Of a DNA stretch of 64,000 bases, positions 1 to 9,868 are shown one piece after another. The stretch covers positions 3,596,001 through 3,660,000 of the forward strand of contig NZ_CP037993.1 of the NCBI RefSeq assembly GCF_004367745.1, read 5' to 3'. The number at the start of each line of letters is the position of its first letter. The stretch's first letter is position 1. The position numbers and the translations under genes are program-made. Origin of the DNA: Herbaspirillum huttiense (lineage in GTDB: Bacteria > Pseudomonadota > Gammaproteobacteria > Burkholderiales > Burkholderiaceae_D). A model generated the notes under the pieces. It did not search any database and had not been told where the DNA came from. It worked only from the letters and a program-made list of their open reading frames with translations.

Positions 1-232
1 CCAGCTCGGTGCCATCGATGTAGGGCAAGCTCTTGGGATCGACGAAGACGCGCACGCCATGCGACTCGAAGACGGTGTCTTCGGACGATTGTTCATCCAC
101 ATACTCCAGCTTGTAGGCCAGGCCGGAGCAGCCGGTGGTGCGCACACCCAGGCGCAGGCCGATGCCCTTGCCACGGCGCTCCATGTAGCGGCTGATGTGT
201 TTTGCTGCCTTCTCTGTCAACGTGATTGCCAT
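1..232 (-). CDS. iscA: IscA iron-sulfur cluster assembly protein (3' end beyond window)
   Basis: Last visible gene of the isc operon, 54 nt after iscU. It begins [13 protein letters not shown] and reads to about residue 77 before the window ends. IscA is an A-type carrier that takes Fe-S clusters from the IscU scaffold to apoproteins in the cytosol. The first of its three conserved cysteines is visible in [10 protein letters not shown]; the C-terminal CxC pair lies outside the window. The ATG at 232-230 is the obvious start because the conserved N-terminus begins there. Position after iscU is the usual proteobacterial order. Identity is secure, but only about 70% of the gene is seen. Confidence 0.95.
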   Translation of the reverse strand, partial: MAITLTEKAAKHISRYMERRGKGIGLRLGVRTTGCSGLAYKLEYVDEQSSEDTVFESHGVRVFVDPKSLPYIDGTEL

Positions 233-286
233 GATGCTTGCCTTACGAAATCGAAAACGGCCTTGCTGTCCTGCCCGTCAAGCCGC

Positions 287-685
287 TCAGGCGGCTTGCT
301 GCTGTTCGCCGTGCTTGGCCTTGTAGTCCTGCACGGCAGCCTTGATGGCGTCTTCGGCCAGGATCGAGCAGTGGATCTTCACAGGCGGCAGGGCCAGTTC
401 TTCAGCGATCTGGGTGTTCTTGATGGACAGGGCTTCGTCCAGAGTCTTGCCCTTGACCCATTCGGTCACCAGCGACGACGAAGCGATGGCCGAACCGCAG
501 CCATAGGTCTTGAACTTGGCATCCTGAATGACGCCATCCGCGCCCACCTTGATCTGCAGCTTCATCACGTCGCCGCAGGCCGGCGCGCCGACCATGCCGG
601 TGCCCACGGTGTCGTCGCCCTTTTCGAAGGCGCCGACGTTGCGGGGGTTTTCATAGTGGTCGAGTACTTTTTCGGAATAAGACAT
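287..685 (-). CDS. iscU: IscU Fe-S cluster scaffold
   Basis: 132-residue scaffold on which IscS-derived sulfur and iron are assembled into [2Fe-2S]/[4Fe-4S] clusters. All hallmark residues are present: Cys37 and Asp39 in APACGD, Cys63 in YGCGSA, His105-Cys106, and the LPPVK chaperone-recognition motif at 99-103 that binds HscA. Length is normal for the family (E. coli 128). Start ATG at 685 has a GGGAG ribosome-binding site about 9 nt upstream. It lies 81 nt after iscS and 54 nt before iscA in one minus-strand operon. Nothing unusual. Confidence 0.98.
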   Translation of the reverse strand: MSYSEKVLDHYENPRNVGAFEKGDDTVGTGMVGAPACGDVMKLQIKVGADGVIQDAKFKTYGCGSAIASSSLVTEWVKGKTLDEALSIKNTQIAEELALPPVKIHCSILAEDAIKAAVQDYKAKHGEQQQAA

Positions 686-766
686 GTTCTTTGCTCCCTA
701 GATGATGGTTTCGGCCATCGCCCCTGCCCTGCTGCGGCTGCTGGCGATGGCTGGCAGAATCCTGGT

Positions 767-2020
767 TTAGTGGGCCGCCCACTGGATGGTGGACAGGTCC
801 ACGCCGTCCTTGTACATGTCCCACAGCGGGGACAGCTCGCGCAGCTTGCCGACCTTGCTCTTGATCAGCTCGATGGTGAAATCGATGTCTTCTTCGGTGG
901 TGAAGCGGCCGATGGTGAAGCGGATCGAGCTGTGCGCCAGTTCGTCGCTGCGGCCCAGGGCGCGCAGCACGTAGGACGGCTCCAGGCTGGCCGAGGTGCA
1001 GGCCGAACCGGACGAAACGGCGATGTCCTTGATGGCCATGATCAGCGATTCACCTTCCACGTAGTTGAAGCTCACGTTCAGGTTGTGCGGCACGCGATGA
1101 TCCATGTCGCCGTTGATGTAGGTCTCTTCGATCTCTTGCAGGCCCTTGGCCAGGCGATCACGCAGCGCGCGGATGCGGGACAGCTCGCTGTCCATTTCTT
1201 CACGCGCCAGGCGGAAGGCTTCACCCATGCCCACGATCTGGTGGGTCGCCAGGGTGCCCGAACGCAGGCCGCGCTCGTGGCCACCGCCGTGCATCTGCGC
1301 TTCGATGCGCACGCGCGGCTTGCGGCGCACATACAGCGCACCGATACCCTTGGGGCCGTAGCTCTTGTGAGCCGAGAAGCTCATCAGGTCGACCTTCCAG
1401 TTTTCCAGGTCGATCTTGACCTTGCCGGTCGCCTGTGCGGCGTCGCTGTGGAAGATGATGCCCTTGGAGCGGCAGAACTCGCCGATTTCCGGCACCGGCT
1501 GGATCACGCCGATTTCATTGTTCACCAGCATGACCGACACCAGGATGGTATCCGGACGCACGGCCGCAGCGATCTGCTCGACGGTGACCAGGCCATTGTC
1601 CTGGGGCTGCAGGTAGGTGGCTTCGAAGCCCACGCGTTCCAGCTCGCGGAAGGTATCCAGCACCGCCTTGTGCTCGGTCTTGACGGTGATGATGTGCTTG
1701 CCCTTGGACTTGTAGAACTGCGCCGCACCCTTGATGGCCAGGTTGTTGCTCTCGGTGGCACCGGAGGTCCAGATGATCTCGCGCGAATCCGCGTTGACCA
1801 GCTTGGCCACTTCTTCACGCGCCTCTTCCACGGCCTTTTCAGCAGTCCAGCCGTACATGTGGCTGCGGGAAGCGGGATTGCCGAACTGCTCGCGCAGGTA
1901 GGGAATCATCTTGTCGGCCACGCGCGGATCGACCGGGGTGGTCGCCGAGTAGTCCATGTAGATCGGGAAGTGCGGAGCCTTGATGGTCTCCAGCAGGCTT
2001 TTTTCCAGGGGTGCGTTCAT
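767..2020 (-). CDS. iscS: IscS cysteine desulfurase
   Basis: PLP-dependent desulfurase (EC 2.8.1.7) that converts cysteine to alanine and delivers persulfide sulfur to IscU and to tRNA thiolation enzymes. The product is 417 residues, slightly longer than E. coli IscS because of about 15 extra N-terminal residues ([11 protein letters not shown]) before [12 protein letters not shown]. The PLP lysine lies in [12 protein letters not shown] and the mobile active-site cysteine in [14 protein letters not shown], typical of the IscS rather than SufS class. The frame stays open further upstream, but the ATG at 2020 has an AGGA site just before it and gives the expected N-terminus. It starts 17 nt after iscR ends. 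Confidence 0.97.
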   Translation of the reverse strand: MNAPLEKSLLETIKAPHFPIYMDYSATTPVDPRVADKMIPYLREQFGNPASRSHMYGWTAEKAVEEAREEVAKLVNADSREIIWTSGATESNNLAIKGAAQFYKSKGKHIITVKTEHKAVLDTFRELERVGFEATYLQPQDNGLVTVEQIAAAVRPDTILVSVMLVNNEIGVIQPVPEIGEFCRSKGIIFHSDAAQATGKVKIDLENWKVDLMSFSAHKSYGPKGIGALYVRRKPRVRIEAQMHGGGHERGLRSGTLATHQIVGMGEAFRLAREEMDSELSRIRALRDRLAKGLQEIEETYINGDMDHRVPHNLNVSFNYVEGESLIMAIKDIAVSSGSACTSASLEPSYVLRALGRSDELAHSSIRFTIGRFTTEEDIDFTIELIKSKVGKLRELSPLWDMYKDGVDLSTIQWAAH

Positions 2021-2037
2021 AAGGTCCTTGCTCCAAA

Positions 2038-2532
2038 TCAGGCTGCGGCTTGCGGGCGGTGCATCACCACCACGCTCTGCGAGTCGGCGGCACGGTGTTC
2101 GGCCGCCTTGGGTTCTTTTTGCTGGTCCACCAGATCCTGGAGCGATACCGAATCCAGGTACTCGACCATCTTTTCGTTCAGGGTGGACCACAGCTCATGC
2201 GTCATGCAGCGTGCGCCGCCCGGATGCGCCGCGCTGTGGCAATTTTCCTTGCCACCGCACTGGGTTGCATCCAGGGGTTCGTCCACCGCGATGATGATGT
2301 CGGCGACCGACACGTCAGCCGCCTTGCGGGCGAGATTGTAACCACCGCCGGGCCCCCTCACGGACTCGACGATCTGGTGACGCCGCAACTTGCCGAACAA
2401 CTGCTCCAGATATGATAAAGAAATTTCCTGGCGCTCGCTGATGGCCGACAGCGTGACGGGGCCCTTGCCCTGGCGCAAAGCCAGGTCAATCATCGCAGTC
2501 ACGGCAAAACGGCCTTTGGTGGTAAGACGCAT
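2038..2532 (-). CDS. iscR: IscR Rrf2-family Fe-S regulator
   Basis: 164-residue Rrf2-type winged-helix repressor that senses the cell's Fe-S supply through a bound [2Fe-2S] cluster and represses the isc operon when clusters are plentiful. The DNA-binding region is [19 protein letters not shown] to about residue 65. Candidate ligands are Cys92, Cys98, Cys109 and His112. In E. coli the third cysteine follows the second by 6 residues; here the gap is 11 because of a His/Pro/Gly-containing insertion. Start ATG at 2532 was chosen because the MRLTTKGR N-terminus is invariant and a GGAG site lies upstream. First gene of the operon; autoregulation is supported by IscR-like sites at 2580-2632. Confidence 0.97.
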   Translation of the reverse strand: MRLTTKGRFAVTAMIDLALRQGKGPVTLSAISERQEISLSYLEQLFGKLRRHQIVESVRGPGGGYNLARKAADVSVADIIIAVDEPLDATQCGGKENCHSAAHPGGARCMTHELWSTLNEKMVEYLDSVSLQDLVDQQKEPKAAEHRAADSQSVVVMHRPQAAA

Positions 2533-2579
2533 GAAGTTCGCTCCAGAAACAAATGCACCGGCGGGGCCGGTTACCCTGA

Positions 2580-2604
2580 ATTCCCGAATATTTGAGTCAA
2601 GTAT
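2580..2604 (-). promoter_or_regulatory. IscR type 1 operator, downstream copy
   Basis: 25-bp site matching 22 of 25 positions of the known type 1 consensus (ATASYYGACTR, three W, YAGTCRRSTAT), read on the minus strand by eye. It overlaps the -10 and the likely start point of the isc promoter, so holo-IscR bound here would block RNA polymerase. Binding itself is inferred. Confidence 0.75.
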
Positions 2605-2628
2605 AGCAAACCCGAGTAATTCTGTCAG
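2600..2628 (-). promoter_or_regulatory. isc operon promoter
   Basis: On the minus strand a CTGACA -35 (2628-2623) and TATACT -10 (2605-2600) are separated by exactly 17 nt. Transcription would start near 2593, about 60 nt before the iscR ATG. The -35 lies inside one IscR-like operator and the -10 overlaps the other, the arrangement expected for repression by IscR. Confidence 0.8.
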
Positions 2629-2632
2629 GTAC
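2608..2632 (-). promoter_or_regulatory. IscR type 1 operator, upstream copy
   Basis: Second 25-bp site matching about 21 of 25 consensus positions, centred 28 bp from the first and covering the -35 hexamer. Tandem IscR sites at the iscR promoter are known from E. coli, so this is a conserved layout. Confidence 0.7.
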
Positions 2633-2870
2633 CCTGCCTTTTCCTTCATATCGACCAAAACCCGGCCTGGCGCAAGCCGTCGACAAATTCACCTGAAACT
2701 TGTCTGACCTCTTGCGCAAAGTGCGCTACTCTCACGGCTACGGCTGGTCCTGGCGTCGTGGCGGCTTATCGATCTGGTAAGATGGCGCGACTATGTTCAC
2801 CCCGCCTGATGCGGACCGATCACAACCATTCACAATCCGGTCTGCCAGCGCTCCCGAGAAATAAAACGAT

Positions 2871-3638
2871 ATGGATGTAAGCGATACCCCCAACCCGCTG
2901 CTGCGCCCGCGCCGCAAGCCTCAGAGCCTGTCGCAGGAAGTGGTGGCGGCGCTGACCGCAATGATCTCCAACGGCAGCCTCAAGCCCGGCGACAAGCTGC
3001 CCACCGAATCCGAGATCATGCAGACCCAGGGCGTCTCGCGCACCGTGGTGCGCGAAGCCATCTCGCGCCTGCAGGCAGCCGGACTGGTGGAAACGCGGCA
3101 CGGCATCGGCACCTTCGTGCTGGAGGTCAAGAAGGGGTCCAACATCAACATCGACCCGGCCACCATCACCACCATGCGCGACCTGCTGGCGCTGCTGGAG
3201 CTGCGCATCAGCCTGGAGACCGAAACCGCCGGCCTGGCCGCATCGCGCCGCAGCGATGCCCAGCTGCAGGAAATCCGCGAGGCGCTGGACCTGTTCCACG
3301 CCAACCAGAAAAGCGGCGGCGACACCGTGGGACCGGACTTCCGTTTCCACTTCGCCATCGCCAACGCCACCGGCAACCGCTATTTCATCGAGATCATCAG
3401 CCATCTCGGCATGGGGGTGATCCCGCGCAAGCGCATCAATACCGCCGAGCTGGCGCATGACCAGCAGGCCAGCTACCTGGAGCGGGTACAGCGCGAGCAC
3501 GAAGACATCTATGAGGCGATCGCCCGCGGCGATGCTGAAGCCGCCCGCGCCGCCATGCGCAATCACCTCACCAACAGCCGCGAGCGCCTGCGCCGCGCGC
3601 AGCAGGAAGCTGAATCGGGCACCGCCGGCAACGCCTGA
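2871..3638 (+). CDS. FadR-subfamily GntR regulator (FCD domain), probable aldarate regulator
   Basis: 255-residue GntR-type regulator. Residues 15-85 form the winged helix (LSQEVVAALTAMI, PTESEIM, GVSRTVVREAISRLQAAGL, GIGTFV). Residues 100-245 form an all-helical FCD effector domain with the usual metal-ligand histidines (FRFHFAIANATGN, MRNHL). FCD regulators often sense sugar acids or other carboxylates. It lies divergent to iscR and 275 nt upstream of kdgD, and is probably the local regulator of the kdgD and garD/transporter units, which share an operator-like element. The ligand is inferred, not visible. Start ATG at 2871 has only a weak purine-rich site (GAGAAA). Confidence 0.85.
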   Translation: MDVSDTPNPLLRPRRKPQSLSQEVVAALTAMISNGSLKPGDKLPTESEIMQTQGVSRTVVREAISRLQAAGLVETRHGIGTFVLEVKKGSNINIDPATITTMRDLLALLELRISLETETAGLAASRRSDAQLQEIREALDLFHANQKSGGDTVGPDFRFHFAIANATGNRYFIEIISHLGMGVIPRKRINTAELAHDQQASYLERVQREHEDIYEAIARGDAEAARAAMRNHLTNSRERLRRAQQEAESGTAGNA

Positions 3639-3807
3639 TCCCGCGCAAGTCCGGCCGGTCCGTGCTGCACGGACCGGCCGCTTCCGTTCTCCCCCCTCTT
3701 CAGCAAGCCCCCGCCATCCGACGATCTCCTCGGCCCGGCCGGCCGGAAATCCCGCCCTCCACCCTGCGCAAACCATCACAACAAAGTACTGGCTTTCTGA
3801 AATCTTA

Positions 3808-3826
3808 TGTTGTACGATGACTGATA
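3808..3826 (+). promoter_or_regulatory. putative GntR operator upstream of kdgD
   Basis: 19-bp element 88 nt before the kdgD start that matches, at 15 of 19 positions, the element between the promoter and coding region of the aldarate transporter (11382-11400, minus strand). Sharing between two units of one pathway, beside a GntR gene, suggests a common operator. A clear promoter for kdgD was not recognised. Confidence 0.5.
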
Positions 3827-3913
3827 TCCTAATTGGATACAAGAAGATCAGAGACAACATTCATCCTATTTGCCTCGTTTTCCAACCCATTCCTAACGGC
3901 GTCGAGCGAAACC

Positions 3914-4834
3914 ATGTCCCAGTACACACCCCAAGACCTCAAACAGATCCTCTCTTCCGGCCTGCTGTCATTCCCGCTGACGGACTTCGACGAGCAAGGC
4001 GACTTCCGCCCCAAGACCTACATCGAACGTCTGGAATGGCTGGCGCCCTATGGCGCGAGCGCGCTGTTCGCCGCCGGTGGCACGGGTGAGTTCTTCTCGC
4101 TGGTCCCGGGTGAATATTCGGACATCATCCGCACCGCCGTCGACACCTGCCGTGGCAAGGTGCCCATCATCGCCGGTGCCGGCGGCTCCACCCGCGCGGC
4201 CATCGCCTACGCCCAGGAAGCCGAGCGCCTGGGTGCCCACGGCATCCTGCTGATGCCCCATTACCTGACCGAAGCCAGCCAGGACGGCATCGCCGCCCAC
4301 GTGGAAGCGGTCTGCAAGTCGGTCAACTTCGGCGTGATCATCTACAACCGTGCGGTCTGCAAGCTCAATGCCGAGACCCTGCAACGCCTGGCTGACCGCT
4401 GCCCCAACCTGATCGGTTTCAAGGACGGCATCGGCGAGATCGAACCGATGGTGCATATCCGCCGCAAGCTGGGTGACCGTTTCACCTACCTGGGCGGCCT
4501 GCCGACTGCGGAAGTCTACGCCGCCGCCTACAAGGCGCTGGGCGTGCCGGTGTACTCCTCGGCGGTCTTCAACTTCATCCCCAAGACCGCCGTCGAGTTC
4601 TACCAGGCCATCGCCAAGGAAGACCACGATACCGTGGGCAAGCTGATCGACGACTTCTTCCTGCCCTACCTCGCCATCCGCAACCGCAAGGCCGGTTACG
4701 CCGTCTCGATCGTCAAGGCTGGTGCCAAGATCGTCGGCCATGACGCCGGCCCGGTGCGTACGCCCCTGACCGACTGCACGCCGGAAGAGCACGAAGAACT
4801 GGCTGCACTGATCAAGAAGCTGGGTCCGCAATAA
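3914..4834 (+). CDS. kdgD: 5-dehydro-4-deoxyglucarate dehydratase
   Basis: 306-residue DHDPS/NAL-family enzyme (EC 4.2.1.41) that dehydrates and decarboxylates 5-keto-4-deoxyglucarate to 2-oxoglutarate semialdehyde, draining glucarate/galactarate catabolism toward 2-oxoglutarate. The TIM-barrel signatures are present: GGTGEF at 55-60, the catalytic tyrosine in IIYNRAV near 144 and the Schiff-base lysine in LIGFKDG at about 170. The frame is open upstream, but ATG 3914 gives the family's normal N-terminus ([10 protein letters not shown]) and length. The gene follows a GntR regulator and precedes a strong terminator. It pairs functionally with garD at 8261, whose product is this enzyme's substrate. 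The next enzyme, the semialdehyde dehydrogenase, is not in the window. Confidence 0.93.
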   Translation: MSQYTPQDLKQILSSGLLSFPLTDFDEQGDFRPKTYIERLEWLAPYGASALFAAGGTGEFFSLVPGEYSDIIRTAVDTCRGKVPIIAGAGGSTRAAIAYAQEAERLGAHGILLMPHYLTEASQDGIAAHVEAVCKSVNFGVIIYNRAVCKLNAETLQRLADRCPNLIGFKDGIGEIEPMVHIRRKLGDRFTYLGGLPTAEVYAAAYKALGVPVYSSAVFNFIPKTAVEFYQAIAKEDHDTVGKLIDDFFLPYLAIRNRKAGYAVSIVKAGAKIVGHDAGPVRTPLTDCTPEEHEELAALIKKLGPQ

Positions 4835-4864
4835 AGACGGGCTGATCTGATCGGCAGTACCCGA

Positions 4865-4901
4865 GGGAGGGGCCGCAGGCAACTGCGGCCCCTCCCTTTT
4901 T
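4865..4901 (+). terminator. Rho-independent terminator after kdgD
   Basis: Perfect 14-bp stem (4865-4878 with 4883-4896), GCAA tetraloop and a run of five T, 30 nt after the kdgD stop. Confidence 0.95.
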
Positions 4902-4990
4902 GGGCGAGATGAAAGAAAGTGCAGGCCCTGGCCGAAAAAAACCTCCGTGGCCTGAGCGACGGAGGTTTTCGTGAAGGGAAGCACCAATAA

Positions 4991-6766
4991 TCAGAACTCT
5001 TCCCAATCCTGTGCATCGTCCTTGATGCGGCTGCCCGGCGCAGGCGGCGCGGCCTTGGCCGGCTTGGCAGGCGGCAGCTTGGGAGCAGCCTTCGGTGCAG
5101 CAGCAACGGGGGCGGGCGGCGCAGGCTTCAAGGCAGGCGCAGCGGGCGCAGCCGGGGCCGGCGGCGGTGCCATCGGTGCCGGGCGCGGCTTGGCCGCCGG
5201 GCTGGCCACCTGATGCGCATCGATCTTGAAGATGCTGACCGCGCCGACCAGATTGGTGGCCTGGGCCTGCAGCGATTGGGCCGCAGCGGCCGCTTGCTCC
5301 ACCAGCGCGGCGTTCTGCTGGGTCACTTCATCCATCTGGGTGATGGCGCGGCTGACCTGCTCGATGCCGGTGCTCTGCTCACGGCTGGCTTCGGCGATTT
5401 CACCAACGATGTCAGTGACGCGCTGCACGCTGGTGACGACTTCACCCATGGTGGCCCCGGCTTGTTCGACCAGTTGGCTGCCGGCCTCGACCTTCTCCAC
5501 AGAGGCATCGATGAGCGACTTGATTTCCTTGGCGGCGGCGGCTGAACGCTGGGCCAGCGAGCGCACTTCCGAAGCCACCACGGCAAAGCCGCGGCCCTGC
5601 TCACCGGCACGGGCGGCTTCCACCGCGGCGTTCAACGCCAGGATGTTGGTCTGGAAGGCGATGCCGTCGATCACGCTGATGATGTCCACGATCTTGCGCG
5701 AGGATTCATTGATGGCCTGCATGGTATCGACCACCTGCGATACCACTTCCCCGCCCTTGCTGGCGGTGGAGGACGCCGAATGCGCCAGCTGGTTGGCTTG
5801 CAGGGCATTGTCGGCATTCTGCTTGACGGTACCGGTCAGCTGCTCCATGGAGGCCGCGGTTTCTTCCAGCGAGCTGGCCTGCTGCTCGGTGCGCGAGGAC
5901 AGGTCCATGTTGCCGGCGGCGATTTCCTTGGCATTGGTATCGATGCTGTCCGAACTGCTGCGTACGCGCGAGACCGTGGTCAGCAGTGCCTGCTGCATGC
6001 TGCGGATGGCCGAGAACAGGCGGCCGATCTCGTTGTTGCTGTGGACGTCAACCTTGGTCGTCAGGTCGCCATTGGCCACCAGGTCCAGCAGATGCACGGC
6101 GCGGTTCAGGGGCGTCAAGACGATGTTGCGCAGCAGGAAATGCACGCCGATGACCAGGAACATGGCGCCGATCAGGCCTGCGATCACCATCCAGACCACC
6201 ATGTTGTATTCACGGGTGCGCTCGCTGGCCGCATTGTCGTTGAGTTCCATGGCGCGTTTCTGGAATGCATCCAGCGCCTTGGAGAAGCGGCCACCGGCCG
6301 GATTGATCTGCTTGTCGTTCAGGTCAGAGTAGGCACCGGTGTCACCGGCCTTCAACTGGCTGGATGCCTTGGCCAACAAATCGGACAGGGCACGCGCCGA
6401 TTCAATCAGCTCCTTCTTGACCGCCGGCTCCTCGCCAGCCAGATCGGGCAACTTGCTGAACTCGTCCACGAATTTGAGGCCGCGCTCGTAGCTCGTCTGG
6501 GCACTCTTGAGGGCAGCCTCGGTGACGGCAGGATCGTTCTTTTCCTTCTGGTTGGCATAGGCGCGCGTGAGCGCCGAGCGTGTACGGGTGGTGTCCTTGT
6601 AGGCGTCATTGATGACGATGACGTGCTCGGCAATCTCATGCACGTACTCCGTAGCCTCATTGGCGCGGCCCAGCGCAAAGATGCCCACTGCAGCACCCAC
6701 TACGATCATGCATGAAAACAGCGCAAGCGCGCTCATCAGGCTGAAGCGAACCGTCAGATTTCGCAT
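4991..6766 (-). CDS. methyl-accepting chemotaxis protein (Tar-like ligand domain)
   Basis: 591-residue inner-membrane chemoreceptor. After a short cytoplasmic start there is TM1 (about 8-33), a periplasmic four-helix-bundle-type sensor to about 190, TM2 ([20 protein letters not shown]), a HAMP domain, and the long signalling coiled coil with the conserved hairpin tip ([20 protein letters not shown]). A Pro/Ala-rich tail ends in DWEEF, the kind of C-terminal pentapeptide that tethers CheR/CheB. The frame extends upstream, but ATG 6766 has a GGAGAGAGGGA site and directly precedes TM1. Single gene between kdgD and the lactonase; an aldarate ligand is possible from context only. Confidence 0.93.
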   Translation of the reverse strand: MRNLTVRFSLMSALALFSCMIVVGAAVGIFALGRANEATEYVHEIAEHVIVINDAYKDTTRTRSALTRAYANQKEKNDPAVTEAALKSAQTSYERGLKFVDEFSKLPDLAGEEPAVKKELIESARALSDLLAKASSQLKAGDTGAYSDLNDKQINPAGGRFSKALDAFQKRAMELNDNAASERTREYNMVVWMVIAGLIGAMFLVIGVHFLLRNIVLTPLNRAVHLLDLVANGDLTTKVDVHSNNEIGRLFSAIRSMQQALLTTVSRVRSSSDSIDTNAKEIAAGNMDLSSRTEQQASSLEETAASMEQLTGTVKQNADNALQANQLAHSASSTASKGGEVVSQVVDTMQAINESSRKIVDIISVIDGIAFQTNILALNAAVEAARAGEQGRGFAVVASEVRSLAQRSAAAAKEIKSLIDASVEKVEAGSQLVEQAGATMGEVVTSVQRVTDIVGEIAEASREQSTGIEQVSRAITQMDEVTQQNAALVEQAAAAAQSLQAQATNLVGAVSIFKIDAHQVASPAAKPRPAPMAPPPAPAAPAAPALKPAPPAPVAAAPKAAPKLPPAKPAKAAPPAPGSRIKDDAQDWEEF

Positions 6767-6985
6767 TCCCTCTCTCCGCTTAATTTTGATACAACAAGTG
6801 AAATGAACAACATGGCGCAGACGATACAACACCGCGTCGCGCTTCATATCGGCGGCAAACCCACCAAAACTCCCCCAATTCCCGGTTAGGGCAGTCAGCA
6901 AATGTCCGTTTTCGCATTGTGCACCGGCAACACCCGGGGCTGGCTGTCCTGGATCAAGCCTGATTCATATGGCAGGGCACAGATG

Positions 6986-7018
6986 TGAAAAAGCTTGCCG
7001 AAATGACATTCGGCAAGC
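6986..7018 (-). terminator. terminator after the lactonase gene
   Basis: Perfect 10-bp stem (6993-7002 with 7009-7018) and 6-nt loop. Read on the minus strand it is followed by a T run, so it ends transcription of the lactonase gene, whose stop is 53 nt upstream. The rest of 6767-7070 shows no gene. Confidence 0.85.
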
Positions 7019-7070
7019 CCGAAAAACAACATATTGAGGTTTCTGAGGGTGAAGCAAAACCCTTCAGGTA

Positions 7071-8180
7071 TCAGCGTACGCCGGGCAAGTCGATGATCTC
7101 GACCCAGTTCGGATTGCGTCCCAAGGTGTAGCGAAAGACCGGCGTAAGCGCCCCGCTGTCGCGGTCGATGGCATAGCTGGTCAGCCCGGCCTTCTGCCCG
7201 ACGGCCAGCAGGTAGCGTCCTTGCGGATCGATGTTGAAGCCGCGCGGCTGGGTTTCGGTGGGGATGTTGAGGATGCGGGTGAGCTTGCCGCTGGCCGGGT
7301 CCACGCGATAAGCGCTGAGCGTGTTGGAGGCGCGCTCGGTGGCATAAAGAAAACGGCCATCCGGCGTCAGGTGCAAGTCGGCGGCCGCCAGCGGTTCACT
7401 GGTCTTGAAGCCTTCCGGCAAGGCCGAGTCGCTGGCCAGCAGGGTCAGGGTGCCGGACTGGCGATCGTAGGCGTAGGTGTTGACAGTGGCGTCCAGCTCA
7501 TTGGTCGAATAGACGAAACGCTGGTCCGGCGAGAACACGAAATGGCGCGGCCCGGCACCGGCCTTGGTGGCGACCGACGGCGGACTGCTGGGCGTGACCG
7601 TGCCGGTGGCCGGGTCGAAACGGTATTGCAGGATCACGTCGCTGCCCAGGTTGCTGGCAAAGACGAAAGCATTGTCAGGAGAAACCTGCACGGAATGCGC
7701 GTTCTTCCCGGTCGGGATCACCGCCAGCGGCGGGGCCTGCACGGTACCGTCCGTCCCGATGGCATTGACCGAGATCCTGTTGCCGGAGTAGGACGCGGCC
7801 AGCAGGTAGCGCCCGCTGCGGTCGGTGGCGATGTTGGCCATGTTGTCGGCCAGCGGCACCTTGGACAGCGCCTTGAGCTTGCCGCTGGCGGGATCGATGG
7901 CATAGCTCACCACCGAATACGGCTGGCCGCGCAGCGCGGCATAGAGGAATTTGTGATCGGGACTCAGGGCCAGCGGCATCACGGTGCTGCCGGTATCGAC
8001 CTTGTCGATCAGGTTGACGCTGCCATCGCCATTGAGCCGGAGCACGTAGATGTCCTGGCTGTCCGCATTGGAGACGTAGGCGACAGTGGCCGCACCGGCA
8101 TGCGCGGCGGCCAGGCTGAGGACGGAAGAGGCAATCAAGGTGGCGAGGCGGGAAGAAGGTGAAGAAAGGGTGTTGCTCAT
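7071..8180 (-). CDS. secreted seven-bladed beta-propeller lactonase
   Basis: 369-residue member of the 6-phosphogluconolactonase-like propeller family (Pgl/YbhE type). The N-terminus is a Sec signal peptide (hydrophobic LATLIASSVLSLAAAHAGA), so the mature protein should be periplasmic. Repeated blade motifs are visible (HKFLYAALRG, SGRYLLAASYSGN, NAFVFASNLGSD, DQRFVYSTNELD, DGRFLYATERASN). It lies 80 nt downstream of garD on the same strand and before a terminator, so it probably belongs to the transporter-garD operon and may open aldarate lactones before uptake. That substrate is an inference; cytosolic Pgl activity is unlikely given the signal peptide. Start ATG 8180 has an AGGAG site. Confidence 0.85.
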   Translation of the reverse strand: MSNTLSSPSSRLATLIASSVLSLAAAHAGAATVAYVSNADSQDIYVLRLNGDGSVNLIDKVDTGSTVMPLALSPDHKFLYAALRGQPYSVVSYAIDPASGKLKALSKVPLADNMANIATDRSGRYLLAASYSGNRISVNAIGTDGTVQAPPLAVIPTGKNAHSVQVSPDNAFVFASNLGSDVILQYRFDPATGTVTPSSPPSVATKAGAGPRHFVFSPDQRFVYSTNELDATVNTYAYDRQSGTLTLLASDSALPEGFKTSEPLAAADLHLTPDGRFLYATERASNTLSAYRVDPASGKLTRILNIPTETQPRGFNIDPQGRYLLAVGQKAGLTSYAIDRDSGALTPVFRYTLGRNPNWVEIIDLPGVR

Positions 8181-8260
8181 GCGGTCTCCTGGCGAATCAT
8201 CTTGTTGTTGGCATGACGATGGAACAAAAAGAGGACCCGCAAGCGGGCCCCAAGGGAGGA

Positions 8261-9829
8261 TCAGGTCACCGGCGCCGGATTGAACAGGGTCAGTGCATTG
8301 TGCAGCTTCCACTGTTCGGCCCAGGTGCGCTTCTTGCCGCTGGCCACGTCCAGCATCAGCTGAAACAGCTCCCAGCCGACCTGTTCGATGGTGGCCTCGC
8401 CGCTGGCGATGCGACCGGCGTTGACATCCATCAGGTCATGCCAGCGCCGCGCCAGGTCATTGCGGGTCGCGACCTTGATGACCGGCACGGCCGCCAGGCC
8501 ATACGGCGTACCCCGGCCCGTGGTGAAGATATGAAGATTCATGCCGGCCGCCAGTTGCAAGGTGCCGCAGATGAAGTCGGAGGCGGGCGTGGCCGCATAG
8601 ATCAGGCCCTTCTGCTGAAGCTTGTCGCCCGGCGAGAGCACGCCCGAAATCGGGCTGGAGCCGGACTTGACGATGGAGCCCATGGCCTTCTCGACGATGT
8701 TGGCCAGGCCGCCCTTCTTGTTGCCGGGGGTGGTGTTGGCGCTGCGGTCGACACCGCCCTGCTTGAGGTAATTGTCGTACCAGTCCATCTCGCGGATCAT
8801 GGCCTGGGCCACTTCCTCGTTGACCGCGCGCGAGGTCAGTTGGTCGATGCCGTCGCGCACCTCGGTCACTTCCGAGAACATCACCGAGGCGCCTGCGCGC
8901 ACCAGCAGGTCGGTCGCAAAGCCCACTGCCGGGTTGGCCGTCACGCCCGAGAAGGCATCGCTGCCGCCGCACTGCACGCCCACCACCAGGTCCGAGGCCG
9001 GGCAGGTTTCGCGGCGGCGCTTGTTCAGTTCGGTCAGGCGCGCCTCGGCCATCTTCATGATGGAATCGATCATGGAGTTGAAACCGACGTGCTCCGCATC
9101 CTGCAAGCAGACCACATAGGGTTCGCCAGCCTTGTGGATGGGGATCATGTTTTCCGGCAGCAGGCGGTTGGGCTGCAGCTTTTCGCAGCCCAGGCTCACC
9201 ACCATGGCCTGGCCGCCGAAGTTGGGGTTCAGGCTGATGTTGCGCAGGGTGCGGATGGGGATGCCGGCATTGGGCGCATCGATGGCCACGCCGCAGCCAT
9301 AGGTATGCTCCAGCGCCACCACGTCTTCCACATTGGGATACTTGGGCAGCAGCTCGGCGCGGATGCGCTTGACTGCGTGCTCCACCACACCGGCTACGCA
9401 CTGCACGGTGGTGGTGATCGCCAGCAGGTTGCGAGTGCCCACCGAGCCATCAGCGTTGCGATAGCCCTCGAAGGTATAGCCGTCCAGCGGCGGCTGCGGC
9501 GCCGGCTTTTTGGTGGCGATGGGCAGATTGTCGAGACCGCGCGCTGGTGGCATCTGCACCAGCGATTCCTCGATCCAGCTGCCCTTGGGGATGTCACGCA
9601 CGGCGTAGCCGATGGCCACGTCATAACGCACGATGGCCTCGCCCTGCTTGAGATCGCGCAGCGCGATCTTGTGGCCCTGGGGCACGCGGTCGACGAGGGT
9701 CAGGCCGTCGGGGAAGACGGTGCCGGCAGGCAGGCCTCCGTCATTGACGACGATGGCGACATTGTCGGTGTCGTTCATCATGATGTAGCGCGGTGTGAAT
9801 GCCTGGCTGGCGGCGGTATCGGTGCTCAT
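8261..9829 (-). CDS. garD: galactarate dehydratase
   Basis: 522-residue enzyme (EC 4.2.1.42) dehydrating galactarate to 5-keto-4-deoxyglucarate, the substrate of KdgD. It has the N-terminal SAF-like region ([20 protein letters not shown]), the [18 protein letters not shown] linker and the UxaA/GarD catalytic domain ([36 protein letters not shown]). The C-terminus [16 protein letters not shown] closely resembles E. coli GarD. ATG 9829 gives 522 residues against 523 in E. coli; an upstream in-frame ATG at 9841 lacks a ribosome-binding site. It lies 76 nt after the transporter gene across a stem-loop and before the lactonase. Confidence 0.93.
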   Translation of the reverse strand: MSTDTAASQAFTPRYIMMNDTDNVAIVVNDGGLPAGTVFPDGLTLVDRVPQGHKIALRDLKQGEAIVRYDVAIGYAVRDIPKGSWIEESLVQMPPARGLDNLPIATKKPAPQPPLDGYTFEGYRNADGSVGTRNLLAITTTVQCVAGVVEHAVKRIRAELLPKYPNVEDVVALEHTYGCGVAIDAPNAGIPIRTLRNISLNPNFGGQAMVVSLGCEKLQPNRLLPENMIPIHKAGEPYVVCLQDAEHVGFNSMIDSIMKMAEARLTELNKRRRETCPASDLVVGVQCGGSDAFSGVTANPAVGFATDLLVRAGASVMFSEVTEVRDGIDQLTSRAVNEEVAQAMIREMDWYDNYLKQGGVDRSANTTPGNKKGGLANIVEKAMGSIVKSGSSPISGVLSPGDKLQQKGLIYAATPASDFICGTLQLAAGMNLHIFTTGRGTPYGLAAVPVIKVATRNDLARRWHDLMDVNAGRIASGEATIEQVGWELFQLMLDVASGKKRTWAEQWKLHNALTLFNPAPVT

Positions 9830-9868
9830 GCTAAGTCCCATGCGACAGAATGCTGCAATTCAAATGAA

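Noticed and set aside
59..2341. Plus-strand open frame of 760 codons opposite the isc genes
   Set aside because: It is an antisense shadow of iscA/iscU/iscS/iscR, made possible by high GC content; its translation is low-complexity and unlike any protein.
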